Notes under the pieces: generated by a model
The model's input: only the letters and a program-made list of their open reading frames with translations
What the model was told of the DNA's origin: nothing
The model's database searches: none
Assembly (NCBI GenBank): GCA_017548365.1
Contig: JAFZAC010000035.1
Span: forward strand, 26,437 to 90,436
DNA from: Muribaculaceae bacterium
GTDB lineage: Bacteria > Bacteroidota > Bacteroidia > Bacteroidales > Muribaculaceae
Length of the DNA: 64,000 nucleotides
Reading direction: 5' to 3'
Program-made: the position numbers and the translations under genes
Part shown: positions 45,581 to 52,757 of the stretch, piece after piece
How positions within the stretch are numbered: position 1 is the stretch's first letter
Layout: each line of letters begins with the position of its first letter

Positions 45581-46882
45581 CTATTCAATAAATTTCCTCA
45601 TCTCATAAAGCGCCTCCTGCGCTTTACCGTCACGATTGTCGAATAGGCTGCCGTTCCACCACGAACTAGTAATTTGGTTCTGCCATGGGATGTTGAACTC
45701 ATTAGCCTCGGGCCACCACCAGAACAATCCCTTTACACGGCTGTGCTGCTTTAAGGCAGCTATCATAGCCACGGTGAAGTTCTTCTGCCCCTCGTTGCTG
45801 TATGGATAGATATTGGTGAGGTCATAGTTGGTGCCAGGCAATGCCCACGCATAACCATATCCGCACTCCATAATCATAATAGGCTTGCTCGATGCAGCCT
45901 CCATATTGTTGAGCACGGTGTTCAGATTAGAGAAATTGCCGTGATAAGCGCTGTAATAGCTCAATCCCATCACATCATAATCCACGCCATAGCTCTCGCA
46001 GTTGGCAAAAAATCCACCAGGCTGATTCACATTGTGCATCTCCACATGAAGTATAATCTTGGTACTTGGACTCACCTCACGCACTGCTGTTGAAGCGCTG
46101 TGCTGATAAGCTGCAAAATTCTCCCAAGAACCACCAGCAGGAGCACCTCCCGTAGGATAAACCTGGCCGGTAGGCCACAACATACCGCCAGTAATCTCGT
46201 TGCCGAGCTGGATAAAGTCGGGCTTCGCACCAGCTGCTATCATCTCTTGCATCACGCCCTTGGTGTAGTTATAAACGCTGTCTTGTAAGGCCTCCACGTC
46301 ATTCTTGGGCCATGCGGCGGGAACAGTCTGAGCCCCTGGGTCGGCCCAAGTGTCGCTGTAATGGAGGTCGAGCACTAAGGCATAACCTGCATCCTTGATG
46401 CGCTTGCCCAATGCTTTTACATAGGCCAAGTCTTGTATCACGCCCTCTTTTTGAGCGGTCACGGTAGCATTTTCAGGATTCACGAAGAGTCGCACACGCA
46501 TTGCATTCCATCCCTGCTCGCCAAAGTAGGGCAAAATACTGTTTATAGTGTTACCATTACGGTCTTTATAGATGGCACCGCCTTCCTCATACTTTGTAAG
46601 CATTGAGATATCACCACCCACTAGCCGTTCAGGCATTGGAATGCCGTTGAGCAGAACTTCATATATAACCGTTATATCGGTGGCAGTCACCACACCATCA
46701 CCATCCACGTCGCAGGTTTCATAATAGATCATGTCGCCATTGAGCAGATAGTTGTAAATAGCTGTGATGTCGGTAGCAGTCACCGTTCCATCGCCATTTA
46801 CATCATAGACATTGGCTGTTGCCAGCAATGGAGCAACTGCTACGATTACTACAGCAAGTATTTTTTTTATTGAAATATTCAT
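45581..46882 (-). CDS. GH53 family endo-beta-1,4-galactanase-like enzyme with N-terminal dockerin-like module
   Basis: 433 residues. Signal peptide VIVAVAPLLATA; residues 25-80 form a dockerin-like pair (DVNGDGTVTATDIT, DVDGDGVVTATDIT) placed between signal and enzyme. The catalytic (beta/alpha)8 barrel matches GH53: GGDISMLTKYE, NAMRVRLFVNP, LDLHYSDTWADPG, the acid/base Glu229 in QLGNEITGGM and the nucleophile Glu339 in IMIMECGYGYAW. GH53 enzymes cut beta-1,4-galactan in type I arabinogalactan. It is unexpected inside an alpha-glucan locus. It has no promoter of its own that I can see and follows the amylase on the same strand at 131 bases, with a 15-bp inverted repeat between. Confidence 0.88.
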   Translation of the reverse strand: MNISIKKILAVVIVAVAPLLATANVYDVNGDGTVTATDITAIYNYLLNGDMIYYETCDVDGDGVVTATDITVIYEVLLNGIPMPERLVGGDISMLTKYEEGGAIYKDRNGNTINSILPYFGEQGWNAMRVRLFVNPENATVTAQKEGVIQDLAYVKALGKRIKDAGYALVLDLHYSDTWADPGAQTVPAAWPKNDVEALQDSVYNYTKGVMQEMIAAGAKPDFIQLGNEITGGMLWPTGQVYPTGGAPAGGSWENFAAYQHSASTAVREVSPSTKIILHVEMHNVNQPGGFFANCESYGVDYDVMGLSYYSAYHGNFSNLNTVLNNMEAASSKPIMIMECGYGYAWALPGTNYDLTNIYPYSNEGQKNFTVAMIAALKQHSRVKGLFWWWPEANEFNIPWQNQITSSWWNGSLFDNRDGKAQEALYEMRKFIE

Positions 46883-46910
46883 TGTTTTGTTTAAATAAGA
46901 ACAGAAAAAA

Positions 46911-46952
46911 CCTAGAATTTCTAGAAGTACTAGATTCTCTAGAAATTCTAGG
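46911..46952. repeat. CTAG-rich inverted repeat between amylase and GH53
   Basis: Arms CCTAGAATTTCTAGA (46911-46925) and its perfect reverse complement (46938-46952), 12-base loop. No T run on the amylase (minus) side, so it is not a normal terminator. Confidence 0.75.
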
Positions 46953-47013
46953 CAATATGTTAATAGAAAATTATCTCTCTATCGTCAGTGGTTAATATAA
47001 ACTTATCTGAATG

Positions 47014-49164
47014 CTATTCACTTCCCAGCAGGATGTTATAGATAATGGTAACATCAACCGAGCTGATGATTCCGTCTCCATCCTGGTCACCGTTGACAAT
47101 AGCACTGCTGTCGCCGTTTAGCAGATAGTTGTAAAGAGCTGTAATATCCACACTGCTCACGAGTCCGTCGCCGTTAACATCGCCAGGAATGGCTGTTACT
47201 GGTGTAACAGGTAAACCTGCATAGTCTTCGGTAACATCATTCACCATGTTCTTGTTCTCATCAGGGTCTAAATTGGCCGAAATGGTAAAGAACTTGTCGG
47301 TGTTGGAATATCTTACGTCAACGGTTTGTGGCGCTCCACTTGCTCCTGTGTTGAACACGAAGTTCATGTAACAGTCGTCATTGGCAAGAGTGTATTGCTT
47401 TGTATACCAAATCTTGCCACCAACAGAAACCTTCTGAGTAATAACCTCGCCAGGCCAGTTGCCATTGTGTTGCTGGTCGTCCTGGTCCCAAGTGTAGAAG
47501 CGCACGGGATTCCAACCCACTTCATCGACATTGACATAGATGTTGATTGTTCTTGGTTGGCCTTGACCGGCAAAATCATAGTTACGGGTCACAATGCCGC
47601 TCACCGCACTACCCTTGAGCAGACCTACTGTAAGTGTGCATGGCTGGGTAATATGAACTGTGCCGTTACTTGCCACCTTAGGGCTGCTGGCAGTCGGAGT
47701 GCTGCCGTCGAGTGTATAAACCAACTGAGCACCGCTTGTTGCCGTAACGGCAGTAAGACGGGCATCAAAAGCAGCTTTATACTTGCCAGAAGCCTTGTCG
47801 CACCAAGCCGTCTCACAGTTCTTAGACATATACAAGCGATAGCCCCAGCCCTTGGTGACCTCTACTGCCTCCTCAAGAATCGTAGCATAGTATTGAGCAA
47901 TCACATTGTCTTTAAGATACTTATTCTTACCAACAACACAATACATTGACTTACCGTTAGCACCGCTCGATTTGAATCCCGACATTTCATAGCTCTTAGA
48001 AAGTGGATATTTCTGTGCTGTGCTGGTGTTGGTCACGCCCACAGTCTTGCGAATGTCAATCATGTTCTTGATTTCTTGCTTGTAGTCTTTCCAGTGAGGC
48101 AAGAACACACAAGGAGTGCCGGGCATAGTGAGCAGGTAGGCATTTGCGGCAAGAGTGTCGGCTCGAATTGGGTCATTTTGGTTGTTCTCATCGCGATACT
48201 GGGTGTCGTGGTTCTCCACAAAGGTCACAGCATAGCGCTTGAAATTGGTCGTCGACATCAATCCGCCAATGGTGAGGTCTTTCCAAGTGACCTTAGCGGT
48301 AGAACCATCACGATATCCGCGCACCACGTCGCGCACTGTGTAACGGAAGGGGAAGTCAAACGAGGCGCTCATGTTCACGCCATTCCACTTGCAGTTGTCA
48401 ATCCATGTTTGAATCTCGCTCTGGCTGCTCCAGTTCTCACCCACCGAGAACTGAACGCCAGCTGTTGCATTATACTCGGCTACACGGTTTGCCCAGAAAC
48501 CGCGGGTCATGTCATAACGGAAGCCTGTATAGCCAAGATCGTTGGCAAGGAAGCTAACGTAGGCCTTGATAACGTTGCGCACATTCTCGCTCTTATGGTC
48601 GAGGTCGCGCATGCCGCCCCAGTCTTCACCCTCGTCGTTGTTGGTACTCAGAGTAACACTTGCGGGAATATTGCCAAGAGCTTGCTGCTGGGCGAGCCAA
48701 GTAGCAGTAGCTCCGCCGTCGTCGTTCTTGCAGATGTCGGCAGGCGTCATTTGATAGGTGACGCCATTATAAGTCTCGACAGGGAAATCAACCCAGTTGG
48801 TAAGGGTACCACGATGGTTTACCACCACGTCGGCAATGACGCCAGTACCTTTATTTTTGTAAGTACTGATAAGCTCACGCAACTCAGTAGCTGTACCAAA
48901 AGCGCTTTTTTGATTAAAATAGTACTTTACGTCATATCCCATAGAGCCACCACTACCCGTCCAGCCGCTCTGTGGAATCCAGATGAGGTTGAAATACTGC
49001 GAAATCTCATCGGACTGTTCGGTTAGTTTCACCCATCGTGTGTCGCCAAAGGAGTTCCACGAGAACGCCTGCATCATAACACCGCCATAGTTGTCGGGCC
49101 ATCCCTGAGCCTGACTCAGAAACGGCAAAATGGCAACCGCCAGTAATAATAATTTCTTCTTCAT
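47014..49164 (-). CDS. Secreted GH13 alpha-amylase with starch-binding and dockerin-like modules
   Basis: 716 residues. Signal peptide LLLAVAILPFLSQAQ. The GH13 barrel is intact: region I DVVVNH (112-117), region II GFRYDMT with nucleophile D218, region III GENW with E243, region IV FVENHD with D320. Residues about 465-535 resemble a chitobiase C-terminal-type beta module (YTLDGSTPTASSPKV) and 535-640 a starch-binding module of the CBM26 type (FYTWDQDDQQHNGNWPG). The last 60 residues are a dockerin-like pair (DVNGDGLVSSVDIT, DQDGDGIISSVDVT). It would cut starch or glycogen outside the cell to feed SusCDEF. Its own promoter is visible upstream. Confidence 0.95.
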   Translation of the reverse strand: MKKKLLLLAVAILPFLSQAQGWPDNYGGVMMQAFSWNSFGDTRWVKLTEQSDEISQYFNLIWIPQSGWTGSGGSMGYDVKYYFNQKSAFGTATELRELISTYKNKGTGVIADVVVNHRGTLTNWVDFPVETYNGVTYQMTPADICKNDDGGATATWLAQQQALGNIPASVTLSTNNDEGEDWGGMRDLDHKSENVRNVIKAYVSFLANDLGYTGFRYDMTRGFWANRVAEYNATAGVQFSVGENWSSQSEIQTWIDNCKWNGVNMSASFDFPFRYTVRDVVRGYRDGSTAKVTWKDLTIGGLMSTTNFKRYAVTFVENHDTQYRDENNQNDPIRADTLAANAYLLTMPGTPCVFLPHWKDYKQEIKNMIDIRKTVGVTNTSTAQKYPLSKSYEMSGFKSSGANGKSMYCVVGKNKYLKDNVIAQYYATILEEAVEVTKGWGYRLYMSKNCETAWCDKASGKYKAAFDARLTAVTATSGAQLVYTLDGSTPTASSPKVASNGTVHITQPCTLTVGLLKGSAVSGIVTRNYDFAGQGQPRTINIYVNVDEVGWNPVRFYTWDQDDQQHNGNWPGEVITQKVSVGGKIWYTKQYTLANDDCYMNFVFNTGASGAPQTVDVRYSNTDKFFTISANLDPDENKNMVNDVTEDYAGLPVTPVTAIPGDVNGDGLVSSVDITALYNYLLNGDSSAIVNGDQDGDGIISSVDVTIIYNILLGSE

Positions 49165-49236
49165 GCTATTTTTTTATTTTAATGTTAATGTGTTTTCGTT
49201 AAAATACGCTTTTATGATAATTTATAAAAATTTCTC

Positions 49237-49267
49237 CAAATATACGCATTTTTTTGTATAATCGCAA
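49237..49267 (-). promoter_or_regulatory. Promoter of the amylase
   Basis: Minus-strand TTG (49265-49267), 20-base spacer, TATATTTG (49237-49244); leader about 70 bases. Confidence 0.65.
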
Positions 49268-49340
49268 TGTTTTCGTGAAAAATTAACAATAAAGAGGATT
49301 TTGTGGACACGTGCCTCACCGTTGGTAAATGGAGTTTTTT

Positions 49341-49381
49341 TATTGCGAGACTGGCGCTCGCAATACTTGGACATCAACGAC
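49341..49381. repeat. REP-like palindrome, left of the RAYT gene
   Basis: TATTGCGAG (49341-49349) and CTCGCAATA (49357-49365) form a perfect 9-bp stem with a 7-base loop; a conserved tail (ACTTGGACATCAACGAC) follows to 49381, three bases before the RAYT stop codon at 49385. Two related copies lie at 49951-49992 and 50421-50458. Confidence 0.75.
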
Positions 49382-49384
49382 AGC

Positions 49385-50407
49385 TCATTTGCATATTATC
49401 TCGGCAAGAGTATTCAGTTGCAGGCATTGCTCACGGGTAATGGCGTGGTGGTCGTTGTGGTGCTCCCAAGGGCTCAAAAGTAGCAAACGGCCTTCAGCGC
49501 AAGCGTCAAATTGTCGACCACTTGGCTTTTGCATCGATGAAATTCCATTCTCTAGCAAGATGATTTGAGGAAATCCCGCATCTAAAGCTCGCCGCATGAT
49601 CTCTTTCTCTCCAGGGCTTATACATGGCGACACAAGCACGGCATCACTATAACATGCTTGGGATAGCAGTAAGTTGCATTTTTCCTCAATCTCGTTCTCA
49701 GACATGCTGCGAGAACACTGAACTTGAATTTTAATGGGGTAGTCAAGCAAGAATTGGTTGCCGAGAGCAGTTACTGGAGTTTCTCCAATCTTCATCCCAT
49801 TAATTGCAGTGAAAAGATGAGGATTGCTGCGTTTAACCCACAGTCGCCGGGGATTATCTCTAAGATACTTGAACATGGTGTCGAGCTGACTCTTATGAAT
49901 CAAAATGCGGTCATGGTATCCCCATTCCCACATATTGTCATTTCCATCAAGTGTGGTGGATGTCGGTGTATTGCGAGCGTCAGCCTCGCAAAGTTCCCTC
50001 CTTAATTGTTTCCAAGCGTCATTACATCCTTTTTTAAAGCCATTGATTAAATGTCCCAAGTGGCGAGGTAATGGTTCAGTGACAAATATAAGGCCATGCA
50101 GGTGATCGGGCATCAGTTGAAGTGCCAGCAGTTTTACTTGAGGATAATACTGAGGTATTTTCTTCCATTCCTTCTTGATTTCCTCGCCTAAGATTGTAGT
50201 CTTTATCCAGCAATTATTGTGAATAGAATCACTGCCGCACAACTTGCCAAGCAGCGGTTTGCGGCCGCTAGTCACAAGAGTTATCATGTAGATGCATCGA
50301 GAGCAATAGTCATGCCCAGCCTTGCGGCGTTTCATCGACCGAGTGGCCTGAATCTCGGGATGACTCTCGGCCCATTGTTTCCTTTGCTCGTTTCTCTTGT
50401 CTTTCAT
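49385..50407 (-). CDS. REP-associated tyrosine transposase (RAYT, Y1/IS200-like)
   Basis: 340 residues. Residues 30-215 are a Y1_Tnp domain: HUH motif MPDHLHGLIFV, and the nucleophile Tyr in MFKYLRDNPRRLW, with the NP that follows it in RAYTs. The last 110 residues form a separate Rossmann-like part (LLLSQACYSDAVLVSPCISPGEKEIMRRALDAG) somewhat like DprA/Smf-type DNA-processing proteins; its role is unknown. RAYTs process single-stranded REP palindromes and spread them without being mobile themselves. Matching palindromes lie 3 bases after the stop, 13 bases before the start and within the gene. It interrupts the glucan locus between the amylase and the lipoprotein/transporter genes. Confidence 0.9.
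   Translation of the reverse strand: MKDKRNEQRKQWAESHPEIQATRSMKRRKAGHDYCSRCIYMITLVTSGRKPLLGKLCGSDSIHNNCWIKTTILGEEIKKEWKKIPQYYPQVKLLALQLMPDHLHGLIFVTEPLPRHLGHLINGFKKGCNDAWKQLRRELCEADARNTPTSTTLDGNDNMWEWGYHDRILIHKSQLDTMFKYLRDNPRRLWVKRSNPHLFTAINGMKIGETPVTALGNQFLLDYPIKIQVQCSRSMSENEIEEKCNLLLSQACYSDAVLVSPCISPGEKEIMRRALDAGFPQIILLENGISSMQKPSGRQFDACAEGRLLLLSPWEHHNDHHAITREQCLQLNTLAEIICK
49951..49992. repeat. REP-like palindrome within the RAYT coding sequence
   Basis: TTGCGAG (49971-49977) and CTCGCAA (49985-49991), 7-base loop, with the tail on the minus strand reading ACACCGACATCCACCAC. It codes for the EADARNTPTS part of the protein, so the repeat either inserted in frame or is the ancestral source of the outer copies. 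Confidence 0.65.
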
Positions 50408-50420
50408 AGTCCTCGCTTGT

Positions 50421-50458
50421 TGTTGGCGTTAGAGTTTTGTGAACGTCAATCTCGCAAG
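50421..50458. repeat. REP-like palindrome, right of the RAYT gene (degenerate)
   Basis: On the minus strand TTGCGAGATTGACGTTCACAA with tail AACTCTAACGCCAACAAC; the stem has about two mismatches against the left copy but the tail keeps the same spacing. It is oriented opposite to the left copy. Confidence 0.55.
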
Positions 50459-50506
50459 AGAAATGGAGCACCAATTTCAGTGATGAGTGCTCCATTTATT
50501 GAGAAG

Positions 50507-51007
50507 TTATTTTGCAGATGCTTCACTTATTCTTGCTAGTTTCACCGAACCTTGCGTTGGGTAGGTTCCGCAGAGCGTATCTGCCGCTTCGGTTTGCGAT
50601 GGGTCTTTTGCCATTACACTGGCACTGGCAAGAACTTTTATTTTAGCACCTTCTTTCTTGTGCTTTTCTAATTGCTCCTTGATAGTTTTCTCCAGTTCTT
50701 GTGCCACATCGGCTTTGTCGCCGCTGGTGGAAACTTTCACTGTTGCGAGATCAATGTCGGCTTCAATGTCTTTGCCATTGATTGACCACTGTCCTTGCAT
50801 TTGGCATGTAACCGTTGTGCTGTCTTTGTCGATGGTCGTAATCTCTTCGCTGAATGTGCCGTCTTGATTTAGCGACAGCGAGATGTTTGTGGTGTCGCGT
50901 GCCACACCTTGCCACTGGCCAACGTAGTCGTCGCGGTTCACATCACAAGAACCAAGTGATACCGATGCTATGAAGCATATACTTAGGAAATAGAATATCT
51001 TTCTCAT
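50507..51007 (-). CDS. Lipocalin-like lipoprotein
   Basis: 166 residues. Lipobox VSLGSC at Cys21. The body is a run of beta strands that starts with YVGQWQGVA and continues SLSLNQDGTFSEEITTI and CQMQGQWSINGKDIEADI, the pattern of lipocalin-like or META-like calycin domains in Bacteroidota lipoproteins. The last 50 residues form a Lys/Glu-rich helix and a loose tail. It lies 12 bases downstream of the maltose-type transporter on the same strand and is thus part of that operon. Binding partner unknown. Confidence 0.78.
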   Translation of the reverse strand: MRKIFYFLSICFIASVSLGSCDVNRDDYVGQWQGVARDTTNISLSLNQDGTFSEEITTIDKDSTTVTCQMQGQWSINGKDIEADIDLATVKVSTSGDKADVAQELEKTIKEQLEKHKKEGAKIKVLASASVMAKDPSQTEAADTLCGTYPTQGSVKLARISEASAK

Positions 51008-51019
51008 CTTTTCAGGAGT

Positions 51020-52435
51020 TTATTTGTTTGACTTTGTGTTAGAGGCAATACCCGACGTCTCTTTAATCTTGAAGACGCAGAAGGTGCCTATGAGCAGCAG
51101 TGCTGCGCTGATGAACATGATATACTTGTGTCCCCCCTCGCCGCCAGTAATGAAGTGCTGAATCAGGTACATGAATCCGTAACCTGCCACTGCAGCAATG
51201 ATTTGTGGCAGACAGATGGTGCAGTTGAACAGGCCAAGATAGGTTCCCATGTGCGGGTCGCCTTCAAGAGCGTTGGTGACAATGGTGAATGGCAGTGCCA
51301 ACATTGCAGCCCAGGTGCAGCCTATCAGCGCGAAGGGCAGGATAAGCGCATACTGGTTGTGGATGAATGGTATCATAAAGAATCCCAGTGCGCCCATAGC
51401 GATGCTCAATGCATAGACTGTCTTGCGGTTCTTGAAGCGAGGTATCATGGCTGCCCAGAAGACTGCCGAAACCGACTGAACGCCGAAGATGACACCTACC
51501 CAGTCGCCTGCCGACTGGAAGGCCTTGGAGTTGCTGTCGAGTGTGTTCCACACTGTGTCGGCGATGGTGCCAGTAGTGTTGTTCCACATATAAAGGAATG
51601 CAGCCCAGCAGAAGAATTGCACCAGTCCCACTTGCCAGAAGGTGGCGGGGGCTTTCTTGAGCAGCGACAGCATGCTCACATTCTTGCCCTCTTGCTTGGG
51701 TTCTTGATATTGCTTGAACTCCTCGGGTGGCATCTCTTTAACATTGATGCAAGTGTAAATTACGCAAATGAGCAGTATGGCGGCGCCAATGTAGAACGAC
51801 CATGTAAGGTTGGCGGGAATACCGGTATTGATAGATCCCGAGATGTATTCGCCCATCTTGCCAAAGGCGTTGCCTTGCATTGTCTCAGGCACTGCTGTGT
51901 CGTTGCTCATCATGAAAGCGAGGACAAACGGCAATACCGAGCCAACTACTTGTCCAGAGTTCACGAGCAAGCTCTGAATAGAATAGGCGCGGGTCTTCTG
52001 TTTCTCATTCACCTTGTCGCCCACAAGCATCTTAAATGGCTGCATCGCCATGTTGAGGCTAGTGTCGAGAAGCATAAGGATGATGGCGCCAATAAGCATC
52101 GAGATCCAGAATACGCTGCTCATTGAACTGATGTTTGGCAGCAGGCACATCACAATCACCGAGACGGCAGCTCCAATTATCAGGTAAGGAATGCGTCGGC
52201 CCCATTTAGTCCAAGTGTTGTCACTCCATTTTCCCACGAAGGGTTGTACGATGAGCCCCATCAGTGGAGGCAGAACCCAGAAGAAGCTCAAAGCCTTTGG
52301 GTCGGCACCCATAGTTTGGAAAATGCGGCTGATGTTGGCTGTCTGGAGAGCATATGCAATCTGCACGCCAAAGAATCCAAAGCTGATGTTCCAAAGTTGG
52401 GCACTACTTAAATCAGGTTTTGTTTTCATTGTCAA
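51020..52435 (-). CDS. MFS sugar transporter, SLC45/maltose type
   Basis: 471 residues with 12 hydrophobic spans. The N-terminal part (LWNISFGFFGVQIAYALQTANISRIFQTMG ... PLMGLIVQPFVGKWSD) and the loop TKWGRRIPYL are typical of the GPH/SLC45-like carriers annotated as maltose transporters in Bacteroidota PULs. It would bring maltose or short maltodextrins across the inner membrane after SusC import. The central cytoplasmic loop (PPEEFKQYQEPKQEGKN) is charged, as usual. The initiator may be 52435 or the second Met at 52429. The tRNA-Leu gene and its terminator lie directly upstream. Confidence 0.88.
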   Translation of the reverse strand: MTMKTKPDLSSAQLWNISFGFFGVQIAYALQTANISRIFQTMGADPKALSFFWVLPPLMGLIVQPFVGKWSDNTWTKWGRRIPYLIIGAAVSVIVMCLLPNISSMSSVFWISMLIGAIILMLLDTSLNMAMQPFKMLVGDKVNEKQKTRAYSIQSLLVNSGQVVGSVLPFVLAFMMSNDTAVPETMQGNAFGKMGEYISGSINTGIPANLTWSFYIGAAILLICVIYTCINVKEMPPEEFKQYQEPKQEGKNVSMLSLLKKAPATFWQVGLVQFFCWAAFLYMWNNTTGTIADTVWNTLDSNSKAFQSAGDWVGVIFGVQSVSAVFWAAMIPRFKNRKTVYALSIAMGALGFFMIPFIHNQYALILPFALIGCTWAAMLALPFTIVTNALEGDPHMGTYLGLFNCTICLPQIIAAVAGYGFMYLIQHFITGGEGGHKYIMFISAALLLIGTFCVFKIKETSGIASNTKSNK

Positions 52436-52464
52436 CGAATTTATAGTGTGAATATGTTTTCCCG

Positions 52465-52499
52465 TGATAAAAAAGCAAAGGACTTCCCAGTGGAAGTCC
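52465..52499 (-). terminator. Terminator of tRNA-Leu
   Basis: Perfect 8-bp stem (52480-52487 with 52492-52499), loop of 4, then TTTGCTTTTTT on the minus strand. Confidence 0.85.
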
Positions 52500-52508
52500 C
52501 CTGCTCAG

Positions 52509-52593
52509 TACTCGGAGTGGGACTTGAACCCACACAGCCGCAATGGCCAAGGGATTTTAAGTCCCTCGTGTCTACCGATTCCACCATCCGAGC
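52509..52593 (-). tRNA. tRNA-Leu (anticodon TAA)
   Basis: 85 bases on the minus strand. Acceptor GCTCGGA pairs with TCCGAGT (closing G-T), D arm with GGTAGAC, anticodon stem AGGGA/TCCCT around loop CTTAAAA (anticodon TAA, reading UUA), long variable arm (TGGCCATTGCGGCTG), T arm with GTGGGTTCAAGTCCCAC. CCA is not encoded. The long variable arm is diagnostic of class II tRNAs. Confidence 0.97.
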
Positions 52594-52636
52594 AGCTGGC
52601 TAATGTAGACAAAATGCGCCTGACAAAAGTGCGCTG

Positions 52637-52668
52637 CAAAGATAATAGCATTTTTCCATTTTACCAAA
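52637..52668 (-). promoter_or_regulatory. Promoter of tRNA-Leu
   Basis: Minus-strand TTTG (52665-52668), 20-base spacer, TATCTTTG (52637-52644); about 44 bases upstream of the mature 5' end. Confidence 0.8.
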
Positions 52669-52707
52669 AAAAAACTACTTCGATGCAAAAAAATCACTAC
52701 TATTTAT

Positions 52708-52715
52708 TATCTTTG
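52708..52715 (+). promoter_or_regulatory. Probable -7 box of the prolyl oligopeptidase operon
   Basis: TATCTTTG, 42 bases upstream of the ATG at 52758; no clear -33. Confidence 0.5.
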
Positions 52716-52757
52716 CACAATTAATATAATCTAGAAAACTTTTTAATAACCATAAAT

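Noticed and set aside
48076..49026. 316-residue open frame opposite the amylase
   Set aside because: Antisense shadow; the amylase motifs on the other strand are complete over the same stretch.
51128..52126. 332-residue open frame opposite the MFS transporter
   Set aside because: Antisense shadow rich in His and Cys with no domain; the transporter frame is well supported.
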